Shown here one piece after another: positions 22,831 to 35,206 of a stretch of DNA of 64,000 nucleotides. Source of the stretch: Muscardinus avellanarius. Its lineage: Eukaryota > Chordata > Mammalia > Rodentia > Gliridae. A program made the translations under genes and the position numbers. Every line of letters begins with the position of its first letter. Within the stretch, counting starts at the first letter, position 1. The stretch is from the NCBI GenBank assembly GCA_963383645.1, contig OY726576.1, positions 12,430,159-12,494,158 on the forward strand, written 5' to 3'. The notes under the pieces were generated by a model, which had not been told where the DNA came from, did no database searches, and was given only the letters and a program-made list of their open reading frames with translations.

Positions 22831-23432
22831 CCTGCTTGCACGTGTATCCGCAGATGTAAGTCATTGTGCAGCCCAGGTAATTGAGAGAAGCTCGAACACA
22901 GTACGTGACCCACTCACCCATACATGTTCTCCAATAACCCGTCCCCAAAGCACTGGACGACTGGCTCCTTCATCTCCAATTTCTACTCATAACAATTTCA
23001 GGTCGCGGTAAGAATGATATAAAACAAGCGCTCTGGTAACCGCACTTCGCAGTTAGCCAATCGTGCTTAGATGTTTTTCTCTTCCGGTGTCTCTCCTAAA
23101 ATCTGGACTCTTCACAGTGCCCCAGAAGGCTCCCAGCTTTTTAATTAGAGAATTAAACGGTGCGGCCATCTTCTCATTAGCCCACTCCGCTCAGGATTCC
23201 CTCTTCTGTCTCTTCCTGTTTGGCAGAAGGCAGCAGTAAATCTCTCTGCAAAGACTGTGCTTGGCTTCCTTCTCTGAGTTCCTTGGCCCCTACATCCCAA
23301 CAATTTTATGGCTCAGCCAAAGGACTCCGAAAGTATGTGCATGGAAAGTCATTTCATGGCCACTGTGACTCCCATAAGAGTCTCTAGTTGCTCGGGGATT
23401 TCACTCCACATTTTACAACCTGGCTCCCACAA
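22831..23432. other. unique intergenic DNA
   Basis: No feature recognised. Confidence 0.5.
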
Positions 23433-23549
23433 ATCCTTTCTTTTTTTTTTTTTTTTTTTTTTTTTTTTCTGGTACTGGGGATTGAACCCAGAGGCATTCT
23501 ACCTCCAAGCTACATGCCAGCCCTATTGTATTTTTATTTTGAAATGGCC
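23433..23549 (-). mobile_element. 5'-truncated B1-dID SINE (dID arm only)
   Basis: Poly-T, then ggtactggggattgaaccc to ttgaaatggcct. The B1 arm is absent. Confidence 0.82.
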
Positions 23550-24402
23550 TAAGTCCTCTGCAGCTTTTTTAACCAAAGATCTCCAAAATTGGCCCAAACA
23601 TTTTTCTCTTTAGACTTTTCAAACCTTCCAAAACATCACTGAATAGTTAATGGCCAGAGTTACATCACACCTACAATGTAAGACGTGATGTATAGCCCAA
23701 TACTCTTGGAAAAAGAAGATAACGCCCTGAGGTTAGAAAGGGCTAGAAGAAACTCAGACACTTCACACATTTCTTACCACATGAGACTAATTCAGTATTC
23801 CGTGTGTGCCCAACATTTCAAACCTGGCCACGGTGCCCCCTGCCACAATTGTCCCGTCCAGCCTAGTTAAGCCTCACGTTTAATCAAGTTTGAGTTATTT
23901 TATAGCAGAAAACAGACAATAAAACCTGAGGCAAAAAACCTAGGAACAGCCCCAGAATCTCAAGAAGTGTTCTAAGGTCAGTGGCAAATATGTTAATCTC
24001 TAACATAAGAGGAGAAAACGCCTGTCGCTTCCCAAAGGCCGATGGAATGATGTTTGGAATGTCCTAGCAGCCACACAGGGTCCCCGGGTGTAGCTGGTGC
24101 TGGAGCACTGGAGACAGCAAGGGTCGGGGGTCCAGATGCAGGGAAGGCCTGCGGTTTTCCAGAAATGAAGAGGGTTTTTCATGTCTAACACGGGAACAAG
24201 GGCGACAATTAGAAACAGATTTCAGAAAGCCACAAACCAGTTTATAGGGAGTGGGTTCGAACAGAGTTCAAAGAGGAGAATTCTGATTGCTTTTTCTGAG
24301 CTGAAGATTCTGGTTGGGAGGGGCCTGGAGAAGCCGCCGGGTCTCAGCGCCCTCTCCTGGCAGACAGCCCTGATGTTTTTTGTTTGTGTTTTTTCTTCTT
24401 GT
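23550..24402. other. unique intergenic DNA
   Basis: No feature recognised. Confidence 0.5.
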
Positions 24403-24590
24403 CCTTGTTTATGTTTGGGGTACTTGGAATTGAATCTAAAGGTATTCTAACTCTGAGCTACACCCTTAGTCCTTTTTTTTATTTTTATTTTGAAACAGGT
24501 TCCTGCTAAATTACTGAGACTGTCCTTGAACCTACAATCCTCCTGTCTCAGCCTCCCAAGTACTGGGGTTATAAGTGTGTGCCACCATGC
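24403..24590 (-). mobile_element. older B1-dID SINE
   Basis: ggggtacttggaattgaatc to gtgccaccatgccc; its 5' end touches the polypyrimidine tract. Confidence 0.82.
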
Positions 24591-25560
24591 CCTTCTCCTT
24601 CTCCTCCTCCTCCTCTTCTTCTTCTCCTCCTCCTTCTTCCTCCTCCTGCTTCTTCTTCTTTTTCTTATTTTTATTCTTATTTTTCTCCTTCTCCTTCTTT
24701 TTCTTCTTCTTATTCTTTTCTTCTTCTTCTTCTCCTTCCTTGTCTTCCTCCTCCTCTTCTTTTTCTCCTCCTCCTCCTTCTTCCTCCTCCTCCTCTTCTT
24801 CTTTTTCTCCTTCTCCTTCTTCTTTTTCTCCTCCTCCTCCTCTTCATCCTCCTCCTCCTTCTCTTCCTCCTCCTCTTCCTCCTCCTCTTTCTCCTCCTCC
24901 TCCTCCTCCTCCTCTTCCTCCTCCTCTTTCTCCTCCTCCTCTTTCTCCTCCTCCTTCTCCTCCTCCTCCTCCTCCTCCTCCTCTTCCTCCTCCTCTTTCT
25001 CCTCCTCCTCTTTCTCCTCCTCCTTCTCCTCCTCCTCCTCCTCCTCCTCCTCTTCCTCCTCCTCTTTCTCTTCCTCCTCCTCTTTCTCCTCCTCCTCCTC
25101 TTCCTCCTCCTCTTCATCCTCCTCCTCTTTCTCCTCCTCCTCCTCCTCCTCCTCCTCTTCCTCCTCCTCTTTCTCCTCCTCCTCTTTCTCCTCCTCCTCT
25201 TTCTCCTCCTCCTCCTCCTCCTCCTCCTCTTCCTCCTCCTCTTTCTCTTCCTCCTCTTTCTCCTCCTCCTCCTCCTCCTCTTCCTCCTCCTCTTTCTCCT
25301 CCTCCTCTTTCTTCTCCTCCTCCTCCTCCTCCTCTTCCTCCTCCTCTTTCTCCTCCTCCTCTTTCTCCTCCTCCTCCTCCTCCTCCTCTTTCTCCTCCTC
25401 CTCTTCCTCCTCCTCTTTCTCCTCCTCCTCCTCCTCTTTCTCCTCCTCCTCTTTCTCCTCCTCCTCGTCCTCCTCCTCTTTCTCCTCCTCCTCCTCCTCT
25501 TTCTCCTCCTCCTCTTTCTCCTCCTCCTCTTTCTCCTCCTCCTCCTCCTCCTCCTCCTAT
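24591..25560. repeat. 970-bp polypyrimidine tract with a 69-bp higher-order unit
   Basis: Mostly CTCCTC and CTTTCTCC units on the + strand. Longest pure runs: 24847-25115 (269 nt) and 25117-25466 (350 nt). The start of the ctcttcctcctcctctttct block recurs at 24912, 24981 and 25050, a 69-nt period. The 339-395 codon ORFs through it are low-complexity artefacts. Confidence 0.97.
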
Positions 25561-25561
25561 C

Positions 25562-26100
25562 TCTTCATTGGTGCATTATAGCCCTACACAATAGTGTGAG
25601 TCATAGTGATACATCCCCATATGCACATAACATCCTTTGGTCAGTTTCCTCCCCGGTCCCTCCCCTTCCCCCTCCCTCCGGGATCCCCTCTCCTCCTCTC
25701 CTGGTCTCTCCTCATTTGCATGCGGTCCCTTTTCTTTCCTTTTTTCGCTCTCGTGTCCACGTCTGAGAGGAAGCATGCGGCCCTCGACTGTCTGACTGGC
25801 GGGTCTCACTTAGTGTGACTTTCTCTAGTTCTACCCATTTTCCTGCAAAGGACAATTTCCTTCTGTGGTTGAGTAAACTCACTGCGTCTATATACCACAT
25901 TTTCTTTATCCATCCATCCAACGGCAGACACCTAGGTTGGCTCCACAACTTAGCTGTGCTGCTATAGACATGGGTATGTGTGTATCACTGTAGTCTTTGG
26001 ACCTTAATCCTTTTGGGAAAATACCAAGAAGCGTTATCACTGGGACCAGATGGTTCTTAACCAGGTATTTGGCTATCAGAAAATATTTGTACAAAATTAC
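25562..26100 (-). mobile_element. L1 3' end, squirrel-lineage type
   Basis: tcattggtgcattatagccc, catttgcatg, tctagttctacccattttcc, taccacattttctttatcca and ggttggctccacaactta are the reverse of an L1 3' region, as I recall it from squirrel-lineage genomes. Its 3' end (tail side) abuts the polypyrimidine tract. Confidence 0.75.
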
Positions 26101-26279
26101 TTGATTGGTTTAATTCACTTTTCAAAAGCACGGAATGTATCAAAATGAAATATTACTATTTATATGGTACCAAATATCTGTATAACTTTTTGCTTTTGTT
26201 TTGTGTATGTGTATCCTTTGCTATACAAGTAACCTATGCCTTCTGTGTGTCCATTCTTAAATAGACACATGAAAATTCC

Positions 26280-26465
26280 TCCATGAAGCCAGCTGAGATG
26301 GCCCAGGCCTCTGGACCCCGCACCTGTCCTCCCAAGTGAGAAAGCCGATCACAGGGGTGAGACCAGCCTCAGCAACCTTGCAAGACTCTGTTTCAAAATA
26401 AAAAGGGCTGGGGGTGTAGCTCAGTGGTAAAGTGTTCCTGGCTTCAAACCCTAATTGCACACAAT
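26280..26465 (+). mobile_element. old, diverged B1-dID SINE
   Basis: The right arm gggctgggggtgtagctcag is clear; the left arm is eroded. Confidence 0.7.
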
Positions 26466-27314
26466 CAAAACATTCCCCCATAATTTTGCCACCTGGAGAT
26501 AATCACTCAACATATGGCAACTTCTCATTTCTAATTTTTCATTTCTCATGTGGCTTAAAATATCTGGTTTTTAACCGGCTTTTTGTCATAAGAATTGCCT
26601 TCCTGTAGAGCCTGCCTGACTTGATGTGCCATTTTCATTAATAATAGTTTTTAAAGTGAGGCTAAAAGCTCTTAGGGGAAAAATCATTACTGAGTAACCT
26701 GTTTGAGCCACCGCCGGGCACAATGAATGCTCTGCACTGGTATTTGGGGCTAGGGCTGTATCATTTAGTTCTGGGGTTGCCAGCCTTCTGTCTAAACTAG
26801 TCCAACTGCCAAATGATCCCCCTTTGAGTACTAAAGTGCTGCCTACAGAGAAAAAAACGTGGAAAATCATTGTCCCTTTTGGGAACACTTCCTGCCTTAA
26901 GAAAAATAGCAAGGATCACTCTCTTCGAACATAAAGTAGAAACTAGCCCCTAGCCAGGAAAGCTCGAGCCCACAACTTGGTCTTAGAAAAGTCGCGGTGT
27001 TAATCAGCTTGGGAGCTGCAGGGGAGGAAGTGAGAGGACCTGATCAGAACGCTGGCCAGTCCGATGCCCACCCATGCACACTGAATTCGCTGAACTGAAA
27101 TAACCAGGAAAGCTGCAGTGTGAGCCGCAGCTTTGTACGTTTCCAAGCAGAAAGCATTTTATGGGAATAGACACACCATGGGGAGAACAATAACAATCAA
27201 GGATGACTTTCAACATTGAACGAAAAACAAGGGGTGGAGCTAGAAGAAAGAGCATGGCGCCCGCTGGGCACTGGGCTGGGCAGTGTCCGTGGTGGGCTCA
27301 CTTCTCTACTGGCT
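26466..27314. other. unique intergenic DNA
   Basis: No feature recognised; ORFs below 110 codons. Confidence 0.5.
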
Positions 27315-27925
27315 ACACGTCTTCATATCATTTCTGTGGCTATGACAAAATACCCGAAGCTGAGTAAAGACTAGAGACTAGAGTAAAGAATAAAGACTAG
27401 GCCGGGCGTGGTGGCGCACACTTGTAATCCCAGCGCTTGGGAGGCTGAGACAGGAGGATCGCACGGGTTCGAAGCCAGCCTCAGCTACTTAGTGAGGCTC
27501 TCAGCAACTTAGTGAGACCCTGTTTCCAAATAAAATAGAAAATAGGTCTGGGAATATAGAAAGCCTCTGGGTTCCACCCCCCAGTACCACCAAAAAAAAA
27601 AAAAAAAAAAGAATAAAGACTAGAGGTTTGTTTGGTTTGGTTCACAATTCCAGAGACAGAGAAGCCCCAGGGCACAGCACGGGCTTCTACTCAGCACCTG
27701 GTACTGTATGAGAACCTGGCAGAGGGCGCTACGGGGCGAGGCCAAGCACGCTGGCTCTTCCTCCTCTTACAAAGCCCCACACGGCACCATGAGGGCCCCA
27801 CCCCCATGACCTCAGCTAATCCTAATTACCTCCAAAAGTGCCTCCCCCAGTACCATCAACACCTGAACTGGGGGACTAGGTTTCTAACACATGAGCTTTT
27901 AGGGGTCACATCCAAACCAAGGTCT
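27315..27925 (-). mobile_element. MaLR-type LTR split by a SINE
   Basis: atttctgtggctatgacaaa, aggtttgtttggtttggttc, cctaattacctccaaaagtg and aggggtcacatccaaacc are the reversed LTR. Confidence 0.7.
27401..27610 (+). mobile_element. B1-dID SINE
   Basis: Perfect 13-bp TSD gaataaagactag at 27388-27400 and 27611-27623. Confidence 0.96.
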
Positions 27926-28745
27926 TATAACATGATTACTAATAATCTTTCACCTCTGAAGCCTCTTGTCTGTCCTTTCCTCTCTCCAGCTGGGGGCCTC
28001 TCGGGTAAAAGGCTGGGTCTCAGCAAGTAAAGACTGTGTTTCTGGGTGGGCCTCCTTCAGCCTCTACCCCTGCGTGGCTTTTCAGAAGCCTCTGGCCTCT
28101 GCAGGTCCTGCCCATCCCCTGCCTCAGCATTCCTTCTGAGGGGTTCCTCGCAGAGCGGCATCACGTGGTGAAGAGCGTTCAAGGTACAAAGACAGGGCTG
28201 GGAGCACAGACTCCTCCCAGCTCTCAGAGTTGGCCACCCAGGGCCGCAGCACCATGGTCCACGCCCCAGGCACCTTTTTTTAGCGACATCTGCTGTCTCT
28301 TCCACTCAGATGTTTCTGATAAGAACAGTAAAGTTTTGGAACTCCAGGCTTCTTTATTCCCATTCCAAGCCCCAAAGAATAACAAAGGCCAAAAATGTTC
28401 CACCATCCTGATGATGTGATTCTGAGGCAGGCTGCAGGCCTCTCTGGTACCGCCTGGTGCTCATGCCTGTCAAAAGCGTTTCTGGACTTAAATGTTAGTC
28501 ACCTTCTTTATTAAAAAGAGACGCATGTGAGCGGCTTACATCATTTGTGTGTAGTTTCTCAAAATCTAGTTCAAGTTCCCTGAGCAAGCTGGGACTCTGG
28601 GTGATCTGGTATCACTCACATCTCCATCTTTGTTTCAGATCAGCTGCTCCTTACAAAGCTTTCCAAGGACCAGAAAAACGTGTGATCGAGATCTGGTACC
28701 CAAAACAGCATGCTGAAATACTCACTGCCCTTAACTTTCTCTTCC

Positions 28746-28747
<2 letters not shown>
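27926..28747. other. unique intergenic DNA
   Basis: A 127-codon ORF at 28036-28419 overlaps a minus ORF; no domain recognised. Confidence 0.5.
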
Positions 28748-28810
<63 letters not shown>

Positions 28811-28820
28811 TGTGTGTGTG
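28748..28820. repeat. (GA)n-(GT)n microsatellite
   Basis: About 60 bp of GA followed by 12 bp of GT; no SINE is attached on its left. Confidence 0.95.
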
Positions 28821-28861
28821 TTGGTGGCACTTTCTATTAGTAGAGATTTTAAAAATATTTA

Positions 28862-29345
28862 CACGGGGCATGGTGGTGCATGCCTGTAATTCCAGCACTT
28901 GGGAGGCAGAGGTAGGAGGATGACCAGTTCAAAGCCAGCCTCAGCAACTTAGTGACACCCTCAGTGACTTAGAGAGACCTTGTTGTTGTTGTTGTTGTTG
29001 TTGTTTATATATACACATTTTTATTGGAGTGTTGTAATTGTACATGAAAGTGAGATTGACACTGACATATTCATATATTCAAATACAATTATGAAGCATA
29101 TTTTCGCGTACGTCTTTATCTGTTTATCTCTTAAACAGAACAGTACATCAACATAAGACATTGAGACACAAGAATTAAGATCACATAAAATCAAAAACAG
29201 GAGGTGTGTATAAGAGAATATTAACAGCGATTATTAGGCATGTTGGGATGGGGACCTTGATTTGAAATAAAAAAATAAAGGAGGCTGGGGGTGTAGCCCC
29301 AGAGGTAGAATGTCCTGAGTTCAATCTCTAGTACAAAAATAATAA
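28862..29345 (+). mobile_element. B1-dID SINE split by an L1 3' fragment
   Basis: Left arm 28862-28980, right arm from about 29253 (tttgaaataaaa, gctgggggtgtagccccag). accttg occurs at both junctions. Confidence 0.75.
28983..29250 (-). mobile_element. L1 3' end fragment nested in a SINE
   Basis: (TTG)n followed by tttttattggagtgttgtaa and ttgtacatgaaagtgag, the reversed 3' terminal pattern of rodent L1. Confidence 0.6.
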
Positions 29346-29350
29346 TAATA

Positions 29351-30730
29351 ATAAACTCACTATTCACACAATCTCGGCTTATACAGGATATTGGGAGGAG
29401 AAAGAAAAGATTCCCCTCAGCTGGGAGGATGCTGGGCTGCTTTGAAGCAGAATTTATTAAAGTCCACTTTTTATAATCAGTGTTTTCCATCAGAATATTT
29501 TCAGTTTTCACATTGGCTTTTGTTGGGGGTAGTGGCAGTGGGAGTTTTGGTAAAGAATGAACATTCAAAGAAGCCAGGAACTCTTCTCAATATAAAGGAC
29601 AAGAATCTAGGCAGAGGGCCCAAGTGTGTGTATTTTGAGAGAGGTCTAGATGCACACTGCAGTCTGAGAACCGCCTTCACAGCCAGCCCAACGCCATCCA
29701 GGCTCCCGTGTGCACGGCACCCAGAGTCAAGCATGGATCCTGGGGGACCCGTCCTTCTTCAATTGGTCCAGTCCTTGCCCCCTGCCCTACCAGACTCAAG
29801 GCAGACCAAGTTCACCAGCAGGAGAAAGGTCAGATCTGGCAAGTCCTACCCCAGCCAGTGTTCTTACATAGAAAACAAGGCACAATTCACAGCTTAGTGC
29901 GAGAGGAAGCCAGCGTCGTAGTACATGGAATGCAAACCTCCAGCCTTATGACCTTTGGAACTTTACCTGCCGGCCTCTGTCTTATCCTATCCCCAAATAC
30001 CTGGATCCGTTAGGGTCCCTGGATAGTAAGCAACAGAATCCTGACCTAAGCCAAAAAAGAAATAACTAAGGTGAGGAGCTATCTCACAGGGGCAGGCAGG
30101 TGATCTGGGACCCAAGCGACAGAAGCTTAGCGTGGCTGTCTTTCGGCCCCGGTTCCCCGCTCCTCTCTACACCTGTGCCCTGTGCACGTAGCTCTGTGGT
30201 GCCCTCCGCGGTGAGAAGTGGCCTGGCCCAGCCCAGGACTCTGGACTCAGTAGCATTAGCCAGTGGGATGTTAGTGAGTGCAGGCTCAGTACAGGGGCTC
30301 CTGTGCACCGGCACCTTTCCCTTTAGTGCAAGGACACACTTCGGTGATCCTGGGGGAGGATGAGACATGGAGAACAAGCCAGCCAAGAAGTGACAGCAAG
30401 CCCATCAAGGGATGCCCGCACGGTGAAGGGTCCCGGGTGCCCCGCACAGGCACCCTCGCGGCCTGTCTTCCAGGTGTCTGCTGTTGACTAACCCGCTTCC
30501 GGAAGAGCTCCCTCATGCCTTCTGCTGGTAGAACCCACGAAGCTGGCTCCTCCCTGTGACCTACTCAGAGAAATTGAGTTCTTGTTTGCCCACAACAGTA
30601 ACCTGCCTGATCTCAGGTTAACACTCTGTTGGCTGCCTCTCCTTTCCTGCTTCCCCCTTCAGTTCCCTTAACAGTTGTTCTCTGGGGTCAGCTCCCCCCA
30701 AAAACATGGTGCACTCAAACCTTTGTCTCA
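29351..30730. other. unique intergenic DNA
   Basis: The largest ORF, 29391-29897 (168 codons), overlaps ORFs on the other strand and has no domain. No repeat recognised. Confidence 0.5.
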
Positions 30731-31148
30731 GCCAGGCTTGGTGGTGGTTGTAATCCCGGTACTTGGGAGGCTGAGACAGGAGGATCCAGGTTCACAGCCA
30801 GCCTCAGCTACTTAGTGAGGCCCTCTGCAACTTAGTGAGACCATGTTTTTTTTTTTTTTTTTGGTGGTACTGGGGTTCCTGGAAGCCCTTCTACCTCCGG
30901 GCTACACTCCCAGACCTATTTTATATTTTTGAAACAGGGTCTCTTACGCCAGCGCGGCTGGCTTCGAACCTGCGCGATCCTCCTGTCTCCGCCTCCCAAG
31001 CGCGGGGATTACAAGCGTGCGCCACCACGCCCGGCTAGTGAGACCATGTTTAAAAAAAAAAAAAAAAGAATAAAAAATCGGTCTGGGGTGTAGCTCAGCT
31101 CAGCCGTGGAATGCCCCTGGGTTTAATCCCCAACACACACACACACAA
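30731..31148 (+). mobile_element. B1-dID SINE split by a younger, opposite SINE
   Basis: Left arm 30731-30848, right arm 31052-31135, ending in (AC)n. Confidence 0.92.
30849..31036 (-). mobile_element. B1-dID SINE, derived short subfamily, nested
   Basis: TSD tagtgagaccatgttt at 30833-30848 and 31036-31051. The first t may be shared with the element. Confidence 0.96.
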
Positions 31149-31230
31149 AAAAATCTTTATCTCAAACCTGCTTTTTAGGGAATCCAACCTAAGACAGCAT
31201 ATTTCACCTTGGCACAAGCCAGGGCAGGTT

Positions 31231-31563
31231 CTTTTCTTCCTTCCTTCCTTCCTTCCTTCCTTCCTTCCTTCCTTCCTTTCTTTCTTTCTGTCTTCCTTCC
31301 TTCCTTTCTTCCTATCTTTCCTTCTTTCCACCTTCCTTCCTTCCTTCTTTCTTCCTTTTCCTTTTGTGGTCCTGAGGATTGAACCCAGGGGCACTCCATT
31401 TCTGAGCTCCACTCCCAGCCCTACTTTTATTTTATTTTGAAACAGGGTGTCTCTAGGTTGATGAGAGTCTCACTACTTGATGAGGCTGTCCTCAAACCTG
31501 CCCACCCGTCATTCGCAGCCTCCCAAGTTCTGGGACTACAGGTGTGCACCTCTATGCCTGGCT
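31231..31563 (-). mobile_element. B1-dID SINE with (CTTC)n tail
   Basis: (CTTC/CTTT)n at 31231-31360, then gtggtcctgaggattgaacc to ctatgcctggct. Confidence 0.88.
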
Positions 31564-32212
31564 GGACATGTTCTTTTTAATATTCAAGTTAACTAAGAGC
31601 CTTGTGTTACCTAGAAAGAAAATGGCTTCCCCCTGCCCGGGGTCTTGCCATAGTGAGCCCAAGCATACTTATAGCCGGTTTGGTTTGCCACTGAACATGT
31701 ATAATAAAATCACATCTCAAGGACAAAATTATAGAGAGCAGAGAGAGCCAAAGTTTAACTTTTGACTTTCCACATTTCGATGTTATGTGAATTTTTTCCT
31801 TATGTATGCGCCACTCCACCCCCAGCCTGCAGGTGACAGGCAAAATCCCTTATTTTCCCTCTCCAGGAAGGGTGGCCGGCAGGTACAGACGCCTTGTCTC
31901 ACTCCTACCTCCCGTCTTCCTACACAGAAGTGAGCCAGAGAGGGAGAAATACCTCTACTGACCAGGCGAGGTGACCACGGCCTACAGAGCCGCTCCACAG
32001 GATGGCGAGGACGGCTGGAGTGAGTGAGAGGCAGAAGCCGGGGCCCTCGAACCAGCCACTGAGCGGCACCTTCCCCACAATAGTTCATGGAGCTCAATTA
32101 CATTTCCTCTTAAAAGTCACTAAAGAGTTTGCCTAGCAGTGTGTCTGCAGTCAGTAACAAGGGCACATTCTCAACTCCAGCAGAGACCACGGACACACAG
32201 AAAAATAACGAG
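31564..32212. other. unique intergenic DNA
   Basis: No feature recognised. Confidence 0.5.
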
Positions 32213-32454
32213 GTCTAATAACTGGAGGTATTTTTGTGGAAACGAAGCCCCTGCTTTCATACTTTGGTTGACTGAGGACACCGTGTCTTCAAGACAGAGA
32301 ACCTGTGTGAAAGGGGGCACTTCCGAGAAACCAGTCCAATAACTGGAGGTGCTTTTGTGGAAACGGAGCCCCTGCTTTCATACTTTGGTTGACTGAGGAC
32401 ACCCTGTCTTCAAGACAGAGAACCTTTGTGAAAGGGGGCACTTCTGAGAAACCA
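32213..32454. repeat. 121-bp tandem duplication
   Basis: Copies at 32213-32333 and 32334-32454 differ at about 7 positions and have no indel. Content is not a recognised repeat family. Confidence 0.95.
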
Positions 32455-32960
32455 TGCTCCTGGGTGTCACCTCTGCACTCCACAATCATGGATCGGTGCG
32501 GCCCCGGCGCTCACCTCCACCCACCAAAGACTGCTTGATGGTCCGCCCTCTGTGCCGCTTAACGTGACACTGGGTACCACAGAGCGTCTTACAGATGCTT
32601 TTACGCTTGTGTTAGGCAGCTGGCTAGACAGTAGCAGATGGGGTCAGCTGGGATGGACTGGAAGTCCACCTGTGAAGCCCCACTCACTTTGACCCTGCGC
32701 CTATGGGAAAGGGGGCGAGGGCAGGTGCAACACGCCAAGGTCAGCAGACCCCCACCCAGTGTACTACATACAAGGGGGGAGGTAAAGCCCGACGCGTGGG
32801 GAGCCACGCCGCCTTCCCATCCCAAGAGCTGACAGCTCCAGGCCATTTCTGGAGCAGAACTCCATTGCCCCAGGTGGCTTCCCAGTCCTGGGAAGAGATG
32901 CTCCATATCCCCGAAAAGCCAGAACTGAGGTTGTGTGGAGTAACATTTAAAAGCTCCCGC
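32455..32960. other. unique intergenic DNA
   Basis: A 140-codon minus ORF at 32601-33023 shows no recognised domain. Confidence 0.5.
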
Positions 32961-32964
32961 CTTG

Positions 32965-33470
32965 GTCACACTTGGACTCAGCAATACCACTTCTAGGAAT
33001 TCACGGTCCAAGTACGTGTGCACGTATCCAAAAAGATGTTGTGTGCAAAGTTATCCATTGAAGTGTTTTAATAGGTATATCCTTTAAATTATAACACTAC
33101 AATCGCTAAAAATTGGAAATGATTCGATTTACGACTTAAAAGGCATATTTTGAAAGTATTAAACCAGCGTTGCAAGCCAAAGAGAAGCTATATGGTCACA
33201 CAAAGAATGATTGTACAGTTGTAAAAGAAGGAAGTTCTTCAAATATTAATATGGAAAGTCCTTAAAGGGAAACAAATGAGAATGTACCATTGTTTTTGCA
33301 AAAAGAAACTCTGGAAGAATACATAGGGATCTCCTATGAAGAACCGACAGAATAAAATAGATGAGTACAGGGGTCAGAGTGGTATTTTTCAATGTATAAT
33401 TTTGTGTAGGTTCTGACTTTTCAATCACTGAATTTATTACTGGTTCAAAAAATTTTAATGGTATTTCACA
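32965..33470 (+). mobile_element. old L1 3' UTR-type fragment
   Basis: cagcaataccacttctagga, aaaaattggaaatgatt and atatggaaagtccttaa follow the L1M 3' region order. Confidence 0.65.
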
Positions 33471-34029
33471 AAAGACCGTTTTGTGACATTTAATCAAGTT
33501 TCATGAAACTCGGGTCGTTTTCCATTCCTGGATACCCCAAACACTATTGGTTTCAACAGGTGATAAAAAATAGAAATTCTGATTAAAGGATATAATTTTT
33601 CAAGGTCTTTTATATGTACTGATGAGCCAAGCTTCAGAGAATCTGCATTCATTTCTTATAATTTTTAAGCTTACTTATAGGCCATGTAAACCTGGGGACC
33701 CATGTGACTTCACCCCAGAAATGAAACACTTTCAAGGATTCAAATGCCAAAAGTAACTTAAAAGTCTGAAAATCTGATTTACCTCTCGAGTCCTGAGCTC
33801 TCTCTCTCTCTCTTCCATACACACACACACACACACACACACACTATGAAGAGAGTGGGGTTTGCGGGGTAGATTAGTAAATATAATTCAATCCTGCCAC
33901 CTCAGGCCAACCTGAATCTGACTTTCCCCATTAGGAATCACACATCTTTGAAAGATGTTACTTTGAGATGCATTAGCCCTCTCTGATTCCCTGCACTAAT
34001 AATGGTGGAACAGTTCCCATGGAATATGA
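33471..34029. other. unique DNA with a (TC)n-(AC)n microsatellite
   Basis: Microsatellite at 33799-33845; nothing else recognised. Confidence 0.55.
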
Positions 34030-34400
34030 TTTATGGTGTTTCTATGGTGTAGACGTGTTTATCTGTCCCCCATACATTCACAAGTTAGAATCTTAACCCT
34101 CTCTGGTGATGTTAAGAGGTGGTGTGCCCTTTAAGAGGCGGGGCCTAGTGGAAGAGCTTCCGGTCACTGGGGCAAGCCCTTGGAAGGGATTCTTATAATT
34201 CTCCTGGAGCCCCGGCCTTGGTTTGGCTTCCTGTCTCACGGTGTGATCTCTCTCACACAGTGCCCCAGCGTCTTGGCGTCTGTCATAAGGTCCTCATCGT
34301 AACCGTGCCTTTGAACCTCCAGGCTGTAAGCCAAATAAACCTCTTATCCAACCTCTGGTATTTTGTTATAGTAACGGAAAACACAACTAATCGGGATAAA
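34030..34400 (+). mobile_element. MaLR-type LTR
   Basis: tcacaagttagaatcttaac, aagaggcggggcctagtgga, cccttggaagggattc, gtaagccaaataaacctctt and tattttgttatagtaacgg read as one LTR. Confidence 0.75.
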
Positions 34401-34990
34401 GGATTGAAAACACTTGGCTTTTCAAAATACTATACCCATTAAAATTGTATTATTTACGTGGATTCAAATACATAATTCCCACACCCCGTCTTGAGGTCCC
34501 CTTTCCATCTCTTTCCCTCACACCCGTTGCTCCTGCTAGGACCTGTCCCCTGAGGAGCTGCCATAACGGCAGCCTGCACGTTTTTCTTTCTTCCCCTTTG
34601 ACTTCCCCCTCACTCTGCACTTCATTACAGAGCTCAGCTAAGCCTCCTCCACCCAGAAAGACTTCAGAGAGAAGAGACCTCGCGCTGGCAAGAAGAGAAG
34701 CCTCGTGGACATTCTGATTTTTTAATCACTGAATTGTAATCACTGAATAGAGGGGGAAGCTCACTAATAAATTTTGTCCTCTCTGACTAAGGAATCTCTA
34801 CTTCTTGCCAGATTTATGAGTCAACGTGAGACCAGAATGTTGCCTCCAGTTACATACCGCACAACCAACAGCCCTTCAAAACCTCACTCGCCCCCATCCT
34901 GGGCCTCTGAGTGTGAACTCCCCGGCCAGCTTATGGACCCCAGTGGTAGCACTGCTCACCCAGGGTAATAATGCCCCTCTGCTGCCCTCT
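34401..34990. other. unique intergenic DNA
   Basis: No feature recognised. Confidence 0.5.
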
Positions 34991-34992
34991 TT

Positions 34993-35206
34993 TGTTTTTT
35001 TTTTTTTTTTTTGGTACTGGAGATTGGACCCAGGGGTATTCTACCTCTGAGCTACACCCCCAGTCCTTTTTATTTATTTTGGGCCAGATTTTCACTAAGT
35101 TGCTGCGGGTCTTGCTAAATTGCCAAAGCTGGCCTCCAGCCTGCCATCCTCCTGTCTCAGCCTCCCAAGTACTGGGATTACAGCCCTACACCGCGGCACC
35201 CAGCCC
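34993..35206 (-). mobile_element. older B1-dID SINE
   Basis: Poly-T, ggtactggagattggaccc to gcggcacccagccct. Confidence 0.85.

Noticed and set aside
24490..25766. ORFs of 339-395 codons in three frames
   Set aside because: They are translations of the CTC/CTTT repeat (poly-Ser, Pro, Leu, Phe), open only because the tract has no purines.
29391..29897. 168-codon ORF
   Set aside because: No recognised domain, overlaps an open frame on the other strand, and no flanking splice or promoter signal.
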